A DNA stretch of 54,591 nt. Origin: Phoronis australis (Eukaryota; Phoronida; Phoronidae). Positions 34,801 to 48,200 of the stretch are shown one piece after another. The notes under the pieces are model-generated. The model was given only the letters and a program-made list of their open reading frames with translations. It did not search any database and was not told the DNA's origin. The translations under genes were made by a program, and so were the position numbers. The stretch's first letter is position 1, and every line of letters starts with the position of its first letter. The stretch lies in assembly GCA_002633005.1 (NCBI GenBank), contig NMRA01000196.1:20169-74759 (forward strand), read 5' to 3'.

Positions 34801-37800
34801 TTTCATTTCAGGTGTTGTAAAATATGACGTTGTGTTTAAACTTCTATGGGAACATTTTGATTATGTGTATGGCTTATTGGCTAAACTGGACAGATTCTCA
34901 ACTGGACAACAGGTGTCACTGAAAGGCAATTCACGGAACATTTATCTTTACTGCATTTAAAACACTCAACATAAGCTTACAGCTCTGACTATCAGAGAAC
35001 AATATATAACAGCCTGTAGTATTCAGCATTTAAATATTAAGTTACTTTGTCCAACAGGAAATCCTATAGGATCCAATACGAAGTCCTGTAGGATTTCCTA
35101 TAGGTTTCCATAGGATTTCCTATTGGATCCTATAGGATTTGCTATAGAATATCCTATTTGAATTCAATTGCAAATCCTATTGGAATTTCTCGTATGGGAT
35201 AGGAACTTTACTAGTAAACATTGCTTTTTGACATCTAAACGGTATTAGCCAAACTAATAATAGTTTAGAAATTTTGAGGATAAATTTGGTAAAATTTAAT
35301 CACCAGTCCACCATATTTTACGATGAATAGGTGAAGAGTTACCATGCACATATTTGTTGGCAAGTATAAGTCACATGATCAGCATGTCTGACTGGGTTTG
35401 GTTGCATAAAAAGTTATGCTCTGGATAGTGCAAGGCCAGGACCTTACTCTCATCTATTTCACTGTGAAGTAGCATCACTAAGATCACACAAGATGCAAAT
35501 ATGGGCAGTATTAATGAGCACGCGTTGCTCTGGCATTGGTGCACAACTTTGCATTTGATGTCATGCAACAATCTATTAACTTATCCAGTGAAAACTTCAT
35601 GCAACTCGGCTCAGCAGCTTAGTGGTACTGTACATAAAAAACTAGTAGTAGGAGCATGGACAGATGCCTTTGCGGTGCCCCAGGCATGCTTGGACCCACT
35701 GCACTGATCACCTGGCTATAACTCGTAGGGTTTCCTCAGGAAGGGGTTTCTTATCCTTGCAGTCTTTGAACCACTTGTCCCTTGCTTTGCAAGCTAAACA
35801 AGAGCTTCATTCACTCTAATGTCTACATGGGTTTTGACCCAATTGACAAGGATGTTGTTTCAACTGCCAAAATATGAAGCTCATCCACTTTGGTTCAGTT
35901 ATGATTTGCATTGGTTGCTGCACTCCAAGTTATCCGATATGCATAATTGATTAAACTCCCGACACTTTCGTTATTAACAGTCTTTATTTTGTTCCGTTCG
36001 TATCCGTGGAACGAAGTTCTACACTCAGTATAGAACATTTCTTGGTGAAGCAACTGACCAAGAGACGTGATTAAAAGACACACGGTATTTCAAAACATAC
36101 TTGCTTCATTCTCAAGTGTCTGAGAAGGTATAGAGTTTCTTGTTAGCTAGGATTGTTCCATGCTCCCTACCAGCCTGGTTGATGGTGACAATTTCAGCCT
36201 AAAGTTATTGCATTTTTCCAAATGATATTCAGGTCTGGTTACCATCACCTCCAAAATTATGAAAGTACTAAGTTCCTGATCCACGTTATACAGTTTCACA
36301 CTAGGACCTTAATGACAATCAAGGTCTGCGTATTTAGCAAAATGTCTAGAAAACTATAGATTTTAACTTTAATTATTGAAAGTTTGAAAGTAGAAGCTTG
36401 TAGAATTTAATTTGATACTTTCTACCAAATAGTTTGCCATTAATTGCATAAGGGACCCAGTGCATGTAAAAATTGACCATGGGATGATGATCCTTCCAAG
36501 ATTGGAGGTTGCTAAGGAGAAACTGAATTCAGTCCAGCTGTTCCGGCTGCTTGATTTCCTATTAGCATGTAATCCTTTATGTCAACTCATAAAACTATGT
36601 GGCTGTTTACAGCCCAGCCAGCTGGCTCTGTTGTGTTTGCATGGATGGGGTGTTTGAGACTTGTGCTTCAGTTTACAAATTAATTTATTTGGGTTTTGGC
36701 TTGAATTTTCACCTGCACTAGGTCTGTCATGGGTTGTGTGACATGGTTTTTTTAGTAAATTTTAGCCAAAAAAGAATGGTACATTGATAGCAAATAACAG
36801 TATCAATAACACAAAATTTGCCTGATATAATATTCAAGGTGGTGTCTTAAAAGCGCTGTTACAGTTTTCTAAAATATCGAATCCTTTTTGTATTATGCAA
36901 CTTATTTTTTCATAAAAACCATATAAAAGCCATTTTTGATAACCCGAATATGCAAAAATGGAATGTTTAAAAACAATTCCTGAATTCATTTTTAGAACAG
37001 TGCCTAAAGCATGATATCTGAAAGTTTTACAGGAATCTGATCAGCCATGTCTGAGAAAACATGTTCTGAAGTTAACCAAAATTAGACAGTTTTTTAGAGT
37101 TCTACATTTTAACCTTAAGTGTGATACATAGACTGGTGTTGGCTGAGGATTACCATAAGGGGAAAACAATAAGGGGTCAAGTACATTTTATAACAAAATC
37201 TTTTTGTCATGAAATCTGTGTTTGCTCAGAAGTATAATAGTGCTTCTGCTGCAGTTAGATTATTTTTGGCCTTTCTGTAACAGCTGCGAATAAACTGCCT
37301 CAAATTTATTAGAAGCCTGCTCTTGGCTGGCCACAAAACAAAAATTCTGTGATGACTAATACTGATGACTGATAATGACATCACTTATTTCAGGGCACAG
37401 CTACTGGAAATGGGTTTAATGATGCCGCGTTAAATGGAAACTCACTGCTGTATTTCGCTTACTATCACGGCCTCATTGAGCATAGGTATGGTTGATAGTA
37501 TGGTGTCTTTCAAATTGTCGTCTGCCACTCAACTACATAGAAATGCAATTGCAGTTGATTTTCTAGCTTTGGAGCAAAATCTTGTTACTTATACCCAGGA
37601 TATCAGTTAAATAGTGTTTTGAGTGTATCCCGAGTATTTTGTTTTGTGTGAAATGCTGAGAGGAGAATTGCAGGATGATATTTAGTTGGCTTGTCTGTTT
37701 GCCCAACACTGGGGAACAAGCGAATCTGCCTTCCAAAATATTTGGGTTAATTTCAATTAATTGCGGTCTGTGAAAGCAATCGATGAGTCGTAACATTTAG

Positions 37801-40800
37801 CAAAGAAACGGTGCCTAATGTATGATAAACTGGAAAACGGAGTCAAACCAAACAGTATAATTTATTTTATTGAATAAAAAATACAAGATATCAAATCTCA
37901 CTTCTTTACCTTTTTCTCGAAACTTAATATTGTGGCCATGGTGACACACCCATCAATTCAACGTACACATACCCTTTTTTAAATGGGGTATTTTAAAGAA
38001 GTGAATTCTGACAACTTTCCCATAGTTAGGGGGTATTTTTATATGTGTTTTGACTTCCACATTCATATTGGGCTAATTATTCTCCACTCACCGGCCAATA
38101 TATTACAGAACATACAACAAAATGCTGACTTCATGCCAGTGCAAGAACACGTCACTTGGTTGGTGTGACTTCCAAGGTCAAGGACAGATCTACACTGAAT
38201 GTGGTAGTATTGTAAGTAATTTTCAATACAGCTGCTTCAAATTGGTTTATTGCTTGTTTATTAAGAAGTGTGCCACAATGATGGTATTTGACACCACACA
38301 CATTCATATGTACAATGGCATATTGTGGGAACATCAGACATCCCTCTGCTGCAGTAGAGTTATCTTCCTTTTCGCTATTGCTGAACAGCATTGGATACCT
38401 GGGTAGAGTTCAGTAGATGTCTCGCGACTAGAAAAGTCTAGACAAAATCATGTATTCTCATTTGAAATACACTACAATCTCTCGCGTAATCTCACAAAGT
38501 CTTGCTTTTTAGTGACGTTTAGCATAGTTTCTAGCATTACTGAACTCTACCCAGATTTTCCCAGCACTTCAGTGACGGAGACAGACCTGGTAATCACTGA
38601 ATAGCAGCTTAAGATTTGCAGCCTCCTTTGAATGGTGGATAGAAAGGTCTACAGATGACAGTCCAAGAGTATAGTCCCAGAGGTCTGGAGTTGAACATCG
38701 CCCGTCTCTGAGAAAATTATCGTGCATAAAACACTTAGCAGATTGTCTTCACTTGAATACCTCTACAGCAGCTGCAGCTGAAATTTTGAAATTAAATTTT
38801 GAAACCATTGTTTCAATGCCAGAAAGTGTGGCTAAATTTCCAGGTCATTGCAACAAAACTTTGGTTTAAAGTGCTTGGTATATTTCTTGAAAAGCCTGCC
38901 TGTTTCCTGTTTGTGTCTCTGTCTGTTTGTGTGCCTGTCTGTTTGTCAGTCTGCCAATTCTGAGTACTGACTAATCAGCTGTTAGGAGCAACCTCTGCAG
39001 ACTGATCTGGCCACAGTTAGGTTTTGCAAAGAATGTTGCGTCGCCCAACTTGATTTATCTAAGTTTAAATTTAATTGTTTTCATTTTAGGTGAATAGTGT
39101 GTTTGGAAAAATTTACAACCATGGACTGAATGTTTACAACCTTTACCAAGACTGTTACCAGAAGTCAAAGTGGTTGTCTGTTGTAGAGAACGGGTTGGTT
39201 ACAAAAACCCGTGTTAGCAAGGTAGGTTTTCTGGTGTTTTCTTGGAGGTTGGAGCAAACAGGCAATGCTAATTTCCATCCTGTCGCATTGGAAAGTTTCT
39301 TAGTCACGGAGCACACCACAAGCAGTGTACTCACTCCGTGGTCTAAGGCAGAGTTATGTCAGGCATACCATGAAGTTGAATGATGCTAATGGAAGCTCAT
39401 GATCAACCCACATGCTCACCTTGAGATACATGGCTATATCTCACGGGTACATGGGTATATCTCATGGATACATGGCTATATCTCACGGATACGTGCATTA
39501 CCTGGCCAGTGTTACTTCCAAGTACTCATTCTGGCCTGAGCTATCCAAAACCCACATGGGGTAATGAAACAATAAATCTCAGCCATTACTTTAAACCCTT
39601 TGTTAACTGTGTTACTTTTAATACCAAGGCCAAATGAGAGATTTTTACTGAGGGCAGGGTTCACAAAGACGTTGTATGTGCCTGATTGTTAGGCCTATTG
39701 TGTTAAGGGCACCGATGACTTACAGTGGGATTAGTTACTTGGAGTCAGTAGCCCAAAATGGTTGCTTTCTTGAACACACTTTCCATTAGTCTACAACTCA
39801 CAGTATCTTTAGCAGCAGTTCCGTAACATAGTTTGTATGGTATGTTTCAGTCGTCCACGAAGTACCTGTTGAATCCCACATTGACTCTGGCTCCTGCTTG
39901 CGTTAATGCACAGAGTTTGTTAAAGTACTTGAATGATGGTGCTGTAAAGAAAGCTCTCCATATCCCTGACGGTTTGCCATCTTGGGACATTTGCAGGTGA
40001 TAAAATTGAATACGCTCTATATTAATGTTTTTTAACATTTCTGCTTTTTTACGGATTAATCCTCAATGGATGAGTAAGATCACTTTAAGTCATGATACCT
40101 TTTTGACTGACTGAGAATGATTCAACTGAAAATTCTCATCATTGAGATATAGCGAGTGGTTTACACAGTCAGACACTTTGACAAGAGTCAACCCGATTTC
40201 ATTCTTCATGGTTTATTGATGGAATCATGTCAGATATCCCTGTTTGATAGTATGTCTTGTGTGCTTTTCATTGAGCTGCTGTTGAAATCTTTTTTGCTTG
40301 CCATGCAATGCTATCATTCTTAATGTCTACTCTCTTTGTTAATTTATTTCTTATTAGTGCTTGCCACCAGAATAATGAGAGAATGATTCTTCATGTACTT
40401 TCCCATATGACAGTCCATCTTCGATGAACCGCTCGTGAAACTGCTATTATTTCATATTGTTTTTGTGATTTTGTCTTTACTTGTTTTATTTTACTGTTAT
40501 TGTGGAACATCACACTCAAGTGTGTTAAAATGGTTGTGTAGCACCCGTTAGCAGAACACTTTATAGCTAAGTTTTATTATGATATTGATACACATTGCAT
40601 AAATTGTCTTATGGTGTTGACTTTATGTGATATGATATTATGTGCTATGATTATAGTTTTAATTCATTGATTGCTCTTTGTACGTTAATTTGTTTTCAGT
40701 GATAAAGTTTCTCTGAAATATCATCGGCAGTATTCGTCGACAGCTCCATTTTATCGCAAGTTGTTGCAGGCTAAGGTAAGTACTGCGCTGACTCTTTCAA

Positions 40801-42711
40801 TTATGAACTAATTTCAGACAGTGGACTATAACGTATTAAAAAGTTCGGTGAGAAATAAGCATTCAGTAATGACACTTAGATCTTAGAGTGGGGATATTAA
40901 TTTGATATTATAGAAGACTTAATCCTTCAGCACGTTGAGACTCTGCTGTATGTCCCAGGCTTAACAAGGTCAACCTCCAAGTGGTAGATCAGTAGCTATT
41001 ATGTAAAGTTCAAATGCTGCAGTTTCACTTTGTAGAAATATAAGTTGCTGATTTACAATGGAGATGTGGACATGGCATGCAACTTTCTGGGTGACGAATG
41101 GTTTACAGAAAGTCTTGGGCAAAAGGTAAACTTTAACAGTGATACACTGTCAGTGTGCAATTTCACAATTAAATTTAATGCTTGCTCTGATTTTTAGGCA
41201 TTTTGAATTTTGCGTGGTTAAAACTAGCTTCAAAATATTCTGCTCACCAAAAATCAATCAGGTATTGCGATAATTACCCAACATTCCCGATCTTGATATC
41301 TGAATGCTGGCAGAATTGCCCATCATAGCAAAGTGCTAATAAAAACAGAATTCACAGAGCACCTGGAATTACACAAGCCATACCGGTGTATCACACGTCT
41401 TGGCAGAAACACGGGATTTTGTTACTTTATTTTTAGCTGATATTGTAAGCTTTTACCACGTGTTGAATTAAAATTCAGGGTTCTATTTTATGAAAAGTGA
41501 CTTAAGACTTAAGACTGAAATTTGGCCTTGTGCTTCCACTTCACAAATACGAAGTTCAGACTTAGCAGCACATCACTGTCTAGAAATACTTTGTACAAAT
41601 TTTCTAAGTACCAAGTTGCTGTTATAGAATTCTCAGATACTTTGCTCCTTCGCTGAAGGGAGTTTTAATTTTTTTCAAAAATATAAAAATATTTGACCGT
41701 GTGGATTGTCAGACCAAATTTCTGTGCAATAAAATAATTATATTCTGGAGTTAAGTTCAACACGCAATTATTTTGAAGTTACAAAGTCTACGAATGAGCT
41801 GGAAATTTAGGGAACGAAGTTGGATTCCTGTTTGGAAATTTTCATGGAATCGGCCACTGGTCCCCGTGTCTTCTACACAGACGTTGAATAACTTAGAAAA
41901 TTAATCAGAAACTAAACGAGGCGATCCAGGTCCTCTACAGGATACACTTGTTTGTCAAAAAGTAGAAAAAATAGAATTTTGCTCTTATTTCTGGTTCTGT
42001 TGACAAAGGATGTTATTTTTTTCCAAAAATTTCAGTGATCCATTTTAATTTGTTGTTTTATTTACATGTACGTATATTTATTGTACAGATGTTGAGCGAT
42101 TATCGTGCATGGCACGTTAATAAAGACGATGGTCCACAGGTGGCAGGGTACATAAAGGAATATGACGGAATCAGTTTTATCACCATACGGGTATGTCAAG
42201 ATGAAATGAGAGTATTTTGTCACAGCATTTGGTGTTACACTATCGTGTTGTAGTCTACTTCTGCAGTGTAACGGTGGCTTCACTACCAGACATGCATTCA
42301 TCTTTGCAGTGCACTTTACTGCATTTTTTAAATTAGTCCAATGAATATTCAAGAACAGGTTATTTCTAGTATTTTTAAAGTCACATTTTGGTGTGGAACC
42401 ATTTGTTTTACGTTTTTTTAACATGGCTAGATAGCGTGTAATTAGGAACTTCTTACACACGAAAAAACATTGATCTTCGGCGTTTTTCGCCATTTCAAGA
42501 CCTTGAGTTCATGGTTGAAGAGTGTTTTTCAAACTAGTTAAAGTTCGGGTAATTTTCCTATTGTTAAGCATGACTGCTGTTAGTGTTGTGTATTTACCAA
42601 AGATGAAAACAACTTTGACTTTTTCAGGGATCCGGTCACATGGTACCCCAAGATAAACCTCAAGAAGCCTTCTTGATGCTGAAAAGTTTTCTGGGTCTGG
42701 CTGCCATATAA
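25889..42711 (+). CDS. CTSA: Cathepsin A-type lysosomal serine carboxypeptidase, 12 coding exons
   Basis: Exons join in phase with GT-AG introns: 25889-26055, 27706-27817, 30349-30486, 32620-32775, 37394-37485, 38109-38211, 39090-39221, 39851-39996, 40700-40775, 41036-41125, 42089-42190, 42628-42711. The 465-residue product is close to the family length of about 480. A signal peptide covers residues 1-19 (cut after GASA). [10 protein letters not shown] (73-81) is the oxyanion and substrate-binding loop. The S10 triad is intact: Ser169 in GESYAG, Asp386 in [10 protein letters not shown], His442 in GSGHMVP. Sequons NAT and NTS fit a secreted or lysosomal glycoprotein. The enzyme trims C-terminal residues in the lysosome; in vertebrates it also protects beta-galactosidase and neuraminidase, which is not shown here. 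Exon 1 starts just after TTATTGCAG, so a 5' untranslated exon is likely. It could be an orthologue or one of several invertebrate paralogues. Confidence 0.95.
26056..27705. other. Intron 1 of the carboxypeptidase gene
   Basis: Open frames at 26234-26587 and 26628-26831 show no domain or splice support. Nothing else is recognised. Confidence 0.5.
27818..30348. other. Intron 2 of the carboxypeptidase gene
   Basis: No repeat or gene recognised. Frames at 28166-28429 and 29292-29648 are not supported. Confidence 0.5.
30636..30945 (+). repeat. Degenerate ACGTTTTACACGC minisatellite in intron 3
   Basis: About ten variants of CATGTTTTACACGCTA / CCACGTTTTACACGC, often followed by GTGGCAAAAG, fill about 300 bp. 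Spacing is irregular (about 14-35 bp). The frame at 30682-30900 is made of this repeat. Confidence 0.7.
30946..32619. other. Rest of intron 3
   Basis: No recognised gene. A stretch near 31741-31830 (AACCTTGAAACAACGAACCTCC) looks repeat-like, but no second copy is in the window. Confidence 0.4.
33394..33480 (-). repeat. tRNA-like sequence (left arm, SINE-type, not a working tRNA)
   Basis: On the minus strand TCCTCAGTAACTCAGTGGTG resembles the D-arm/A box and TTGTTCGATTCCCAG the T-arm/B box. The stems are broken and the acceptor ends do not pair. Confidence 0.55.
33702..33775 (+). repeat. tRNA-like sequence (right arm, SINE-type, not a working tRNA)
   Basis: TCCTCCGTAGCTCAGTGGTG (A box matches TRGCNNAGYNGG closely), anticodon-like loop CCGGCCA, and GTGGTTCGTTTCCCAG as B box. 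The D stem GCTC/GAGC is intact, but the T stem and acceptor stem do not pair. Confidence 0.6.
35205..37393. other. Rest of intron 4
   Basis: No recognised gene or repeat. Confidence 0.4.
38890..38955 (+). repeat. CTGTTTGT-rich simple repeat in intron 6
   Basis: Repeated CTGTTTGTGT/CTGTCTGTTTG words over about 65 bp. Confidence 0.6.
39425..39495 (+). repeat. 21-bp tandem repeat, three copies, in intron 7
   Basis: ATACATGGCTATATCTCACGG, GTACATGGGTATATCTCATGG and ATACATGGCTATATCTCACGG in a row, then a partial ATACGTGC. Confidence 0.9.
41907..42075. repeat. Second copy of the 1742-3147 hairpin repeat family, abutting exon 11
   Basis: GAAACTAAACGAGGCGATCCAGGTCCTC matches 1742 onward in the same orientation. 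TCTGTTGACAAAGGATGTTATT, TTTCAGTGATCCATTTT and TTGTTGTTTTATTTAC match the reverse complement of the loop and then the right arm. The left arm is mostly lost. It ends 13 bp before the exon at 42089, so its T-rich end forms part of the polypyrimidine tract. Confidence 0.7.
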
Positions 42712-43206
42712 AGTGAAATTGTCAGAGGTTATCTGAACAAATCTTAATCATAATCTTAATTCCATTTACTTTTTGGCAATATTTTGCTAACATATGATAT
42801 ATGACTAAATGATTTTGTTTTGTGAAGTGATGGCTCCATTTGTATCAACAATTTTAGAACAGAGAAGAAAGAGATATTCTCTCTGACGTTAATCTCAAAA
42901 CTGATAAATCATGAGTTGGGTATACTGAATACTCTACTATCCCACCAAGTGAATGTTGTTTGATGTACTATCCGGATTTTAACACAAATCGTTATTAATA
43001 ATTGTTTTTATTAGTCTCAGGCAAATGCTATCAATTAACAATTTTTATGTTAAACAGTCACCAGTCTGATAAAACTCATTTTCTGACTTTGAAAAAAGAT
43101 TAGGCAGCTTGGGTTTATTAAGACAAGAAACTGAGGTTTCTCATATAGCTTACAGTGTTATTTCCTTTCTCTCAACAATGCCTGGACCATTCAATTTTAA
43201 AATAAA
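42712..43206 (+). terminator. 3' UTR of the carboxypeptidase gene with candidate poly(A) signal
   Basis: AATAAA at 43201-43206 is about 490 nt after the stop codon. Another AATAAA at 44080-44085 is an alternative. Confidence 0.4.
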
Positions 43207-45296
43207 TTTAATTCCTGGTGTATTACCTGCTGATGGACCCATCATACAGAGGTGGTCATGAGCACATGATTGGGAACAGTAAACATTTGATTCGAATGTG
43301 AGATATTCATCTAACATATCTTTGACCATTTCTGAACATCTTCATGTACTGAACTGTGTGCCTATGAAATCTGAGTCTTAATTTGATGAAACCATCCTGC
43401 CAGTTATGTGATTAGTGACTTAGACTAAAGTTACCAAGCATTTTTACCATGTGATTCTTAGGATATCATAGTTCCGCAATATCTTTTATACAAATTATAC
43501 AATTTATTGACAATCTTGGATATTTTGTTGGACTTCACACTTTGCTGAAGTGAGGTTGAACTATTTTTCTGTAATTGTGTGTAACGTATAATTTTTGTGT
43601 TTATGGGTCACTCTTTATGAAACAGAACCCTAGTATCAAGTAAAAGCTAAATTAACAAATTAAATGATTGTACTCATTCATTTTCCTCACACACTGACTT
43701 TGGTCATCATTACTTCTAACAAATTTCTTATTAGCAAGCCTACTGGACAAAATGAAATTTAGGACATTTTATAATAGAACACATTGTATGCCTACTTTCT
43801 CACACCTCAATGCCAAGTTATCTACCGAGACCAGTACGTAACCCGGCACGCATGCCATCTGGTGTCATCACTTCAGTTAGAGCACGTTCCACAGCTGCTG
43901 TAGAGCAATTAAAATGCAACTTCTTTCTGGGCTATTGCTTTGCTAGGGAAACACGACACCCCTGATATTTAGTGTCGTTTGTAGTTGAATTAGGCACCAT
44001 AATGCAGATAGTAACTCTCTTAATTTGACATGAAAACTTGGCTTAGTTGAACATGAGCACATCCCGACTGTATTTTATTAATAAAGTGACCTTTGTCATA
44101 ACAGGTACTATTTGTGCAATGTTCAAATTCCCACATAATCCAGGTTCATTTTGTGGTTCTCTGTTGATGTCTTAAGTATCCTCAAAATTTGTTTGTCACT
44201 GGGAAAGAGCTAAAGCCATGTACAGCAAATTGGTTGAAGTATTTTTGTTTTGTGTTTTCATTCTTGATCTGTATTTGGACTTTTTTCCTAACATAAGCCC
44301 AATGTTTCTCAGATCTGTTCCCTGCACTACCAAATCGAGTTGTACGAGTGTCACATTTGTTGTAAGATTTATTTTGTTGTACATGTATTTGAATCACGTG
44401 TCTTTCCTTTGAAGTATCTGCCAACTTCATTGTTACTGTTATTTCCTGTGTTAAGATACTCACACCAGAGAATGATATTGTTAACACTTTTGGGAAATAA
44501 TTTGTTTCATCTATTAAAATATGTTTTTACTGACCATGTGTTTTATTTTACTTCAGGCATTGTATAATGCATTATTTTCGACATTGCCTTGCTTTGATAT
44601 GGCGTGGCATGGCACACTCTGTCAATAACAATTGAAAATCCACCCGAATTCTAACTGTTAGTCCTGGGTGATGCGTTTGAATGTTAGACACAGACTGGTA
44701 CCTTCAGTTTAAAAACAAGATGACAATATTTCTCCCCCTCTTGGCAAACTTTTTAAGCAAGGTTAGTATGTTTTGCAAAATTCCTGTCATTCATTATTTT
44801 TGCCTAGTTTCCTGGATTTTTGCCATAACATAAACTAAGCCGGATGAATTTTGATGAAATGAATCATTTTTTTCAAAAATCTAAATGTACATTTGTTTTT
44901 AACAATAAGACTTTCATCCTGTGAAATGATACATTTCTTCGTTGTCGCTCCACAAAATTTATCGAATGCCGCATGTTCGACTTGTGTGGAGAGCGTTTCA
45001 ATCAAAATTAAATTCTATGATGGTTCTAAAAAATTAAAATGAGATAATTAGTATCAAGGCAAACCATGCAAATTCACACCACATACTGACTGAACTTGGA
45101 GACAAGTGACCATCCACTGTCTGAAACCAAGTTTGGTAAGTAACAGTTTCCAACACGTCTCGGCTACTCTATGTAAAGGACTTGTTTGACCTTGATCCAA
45201 GCTTTGCTATCTCACCACTGCCGGGACAATGTAGCCATCCTTTAACTGATCATAAGATTTGGCCTTGCAGAATGAGGGTATTTCAGAAATCTGTTG
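43207..45296. other. Convergent intergenic region
   Basis: Between the 3' ends of the carboxypeptidase gene (plus) and LRRC46 (minus). TTTATT at 44542-44547 is a possible minus-strand poly(A) signal. Frames at 44182-44487 and 44218-44412 are overlapping and unsupported. Confidence 0.45.
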
Positions 45297-48200
45297 TCAT
45301 GTCTTTGCTATTGGTGGTAAAGGACTTCCATGTGACCCCAGTCTTGCCGAGCTTGCACTGGATGCTCTAGAATCGGGTTCTTCTGAAAGACGCGAGCTAA
45401 AGGGTTCAGTGTCCGGTGGAACCACTGATTGTGCACGTAGATCATCGAGCATTACAACCCTTGACTTGTGTTGTTCCAGCAAGTCTTCCAGGCGACCTTG
45501 GGATCGAAGCAGCATTTTTGCAGCCATATCCTGAATGCTTTCTTCGATGTCTGGAATGCATGACGGAAATATGATTTAGAGGCATTTCTCACAAACTGAG
45601 AAGCACAACAAAGCAGCGTACATTGTATGATTAGTGTGTCAAGACACTACAGCAATTAGAAAGATATCATAGGTAACGAATAGTCCAAAAAGAGGTTCAG
45701 TCAAGCATGGCGGGAAACAATAACAACCAGTGGAGGGAATTGGATGTTTTTCAAAATTGATTAGTCAGAAACCTTTATACGATTAGAGGCTTATCAGTTT
45801 TCGAGTGTCAGTCAGTACTGGCAAAGCTGATCACTATCTGACACTGGGTAAAAACACCGAGGTTTTGTTTCTCCAGCTAGCAACAGATGGCGCTACCAGA
45901 TTAAGATTTGCATGCAGCTGAGGTGACAAACCGTTGTGATGAGGTGCAATACCAGGCAAAGATTTGGGTGTGGCCGAGGAGACATCGCCTCATTTACGTG
46001 AATTTTAAGAAGTCTTTTACGCCGCTAAGATTTTCAAGACATACAAAACCCAATCATACTGAAGGAAAATCTCTCCATATAAAATGAAAATTATAAATTA
46101 AATCAGTCAGCACGTCAGCAAGTTATCTTTGATGTCACTGGAATTTTATGAGCCAATAGCTGCTCAGCAACGCATTTGTAAACGACAACATTGCCGTAGA
46201 TAAAGTCCCTGAATTACCTCCTGCTGTGACCACATTTGGTTCCAATTGATCTTCCTCCTCCCCACTGTCTGAGTCACTAGACACATTGTAACCAACCTCT
46301 CTCCGCTCCCTCTTAGTTACTTCCTCCTCGTCCAACATTTTCAGTTTTGGCAAGTCTTGGATAATGCGCTTTCTGTGAATAACAAAGGATTGTCACTGCA
46401 TCTCATATTTTATGTGTCACAAAGTGTTCATTATGCCATTAAAGTAGTTATAAACCCACATTCTGTTCAAGAAGTGAACTTTAGATTGAGACTACTCTAA
46501 AACTGACGTGATTTCCGGCTTTTCAAAGAACCTTCAGAGACTATGCTTGGTACATTAAATGATGCGCTGCATCACGCAAACTTGTAAAGCCTGATATCAA
46601 GCTATAACGAACTGTCACTTCTTCAAAAGTACAGAAATCATTTAAAATTTGTGACCCAAGTTCATAGTGCTAAATGATATAAAATTTGCAAACAAAAGGC
46701 AGGTTTATTACCGCTTTGAATTAGTCTACCTTTTTACAAAATGGGAAAAATAAATTGAGAAACAAAATCAAGCAGACAGTAACGATCGGATGTAACTATT
46801 AGCAGTTAAAGAGTCTCTGGATGCAAAGTGATAAATATTCGCCTGAACCACCGACAAAAATTAGGAAGGTGGTCAGTCTTAGTGACATGAAAAAAATTTT
46901 GTATTTGACAGATCACTAACTGCGAAATTTGAAAAACTATATTTAAAATTTAATAAGTTTAAAATCACCTGTAGTCAGGAAGGGATGTGCAGGGGTTTCC
47001 TTTGAAACTCAAGAAAGACAGTGTCTGAGGCAATTCTTCTGTAAAACAAATCATGATACAATTCAGGACGTCCGTGCAGCCAAAAGGTATCTTCTGTACA
47101 ATAGCCTTAAGTATGAGACAACACAGATTAACGTTATGCAGACTAACAGATGTACAGTCTGGAAAATGAGAACTTCAAGGTGTTCTGGATTTACATACAG
47201 TAACTTGTTGCCTGTCAGCCCTTATCCAAAGTCCGAAGCTGAGATAAATTGATTCTTTATTTAAAAAGCTTACATTTTCCACAAAAAGAACTGGCTGGTT
47301 TCTCAACTAAACATAACTTTCTCTTATTCAGCGTTACTTGTAATTTAATAGAGCTACTAATTTAAACTAATTCCTATGCTAAGTGTGTGAGCAAACTCAA
47401 AGTATACGATTGATTAACTTCACTCATTAACCATATGATTCATGACTCTAAACCACCAAGCGATTATTTGCGAAAAACCTGACTGTGTTGAAAGAGCAGT
47501 GCACACTGGCTCTGGTTTAGTTGCGAAGTGTGAAATTTTACCACTGCAAATCAATAGTAGTGGCTTACACCTCAGAGGGTCAAAACCCTGATGACATATT
47601 CTCACAACCCACTGTCAATATATTTTTGGCTGAGGAAGAGACCAGGACAGACTAAAAATATTGCTGTCTTCTACTTTACTGTAACAGTAATTGTGCTTTG
47701 AATGACCCATCAAAAATACAGAGAGCTAATGAGTGGATTTCGTTGAAAATTATTGATCTTGAACATTGCTGTGGGTTCAACAAATTGTTGTCTAAAGCCA
47801 GGAGGGGCTACTGCCAAATTAGCTATTTGGGCTCAACAAAGTTATAAGCAGGGGCTACTGGTATCATGATTACTTCGATGATGATGGTGTCACCTGCCAT
47901 AGTGCCCTTTATTTCAATGTTAACTATCAAAGATAGTAATTGAACGCTTGAACTAACTTCACAGTTTATATCCATATTCCTTTCAAGCCGGATTTAAGTT
48001 AGAATTAGAAAGGGCCTAACTGCATGAAACTATATGAGGATTAAGTTGCTTTGTCCAGTCGAAAATGGCCTGTAACTAAGCTAATTAAAATAAGAATGAA
48101 GCAATTAAATAACCTAAAAATAACACCCATGAGCTGCATTTTTCACCACAGTGTCACTTTATTCATAAAAAACAAGAAGTGTTGTCTTGAATTAATGCAA

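Larger units (their letters stand above)
33184..35204. mobile_element. Palindromic TTCCTATAGGA element, copy C (composite, intronic)
   Basis: It lies inside intron 4. The ends ATCCCATACGGAAAAATTC (33182-33200) and GAATTTCTCGTATGGGAT (35188-35205) are inverted copies of one another. The interior is filled with TCCTATAGGATCCTATTGAAC-type units, most regular at 34130-34730 where roughly 24-bp steps are visible. It is split by the palindromic tRNA-like insertion at 33390-33781. No open frame. It is longer and more regular than copies A and B. Confidence 0.75.

Noticed and set aside
42062-42493. 143-residue minus-strand frame
   Set aside because: It is antisense to a confirmed carboxypeptidase exon and its intron, with no domain.
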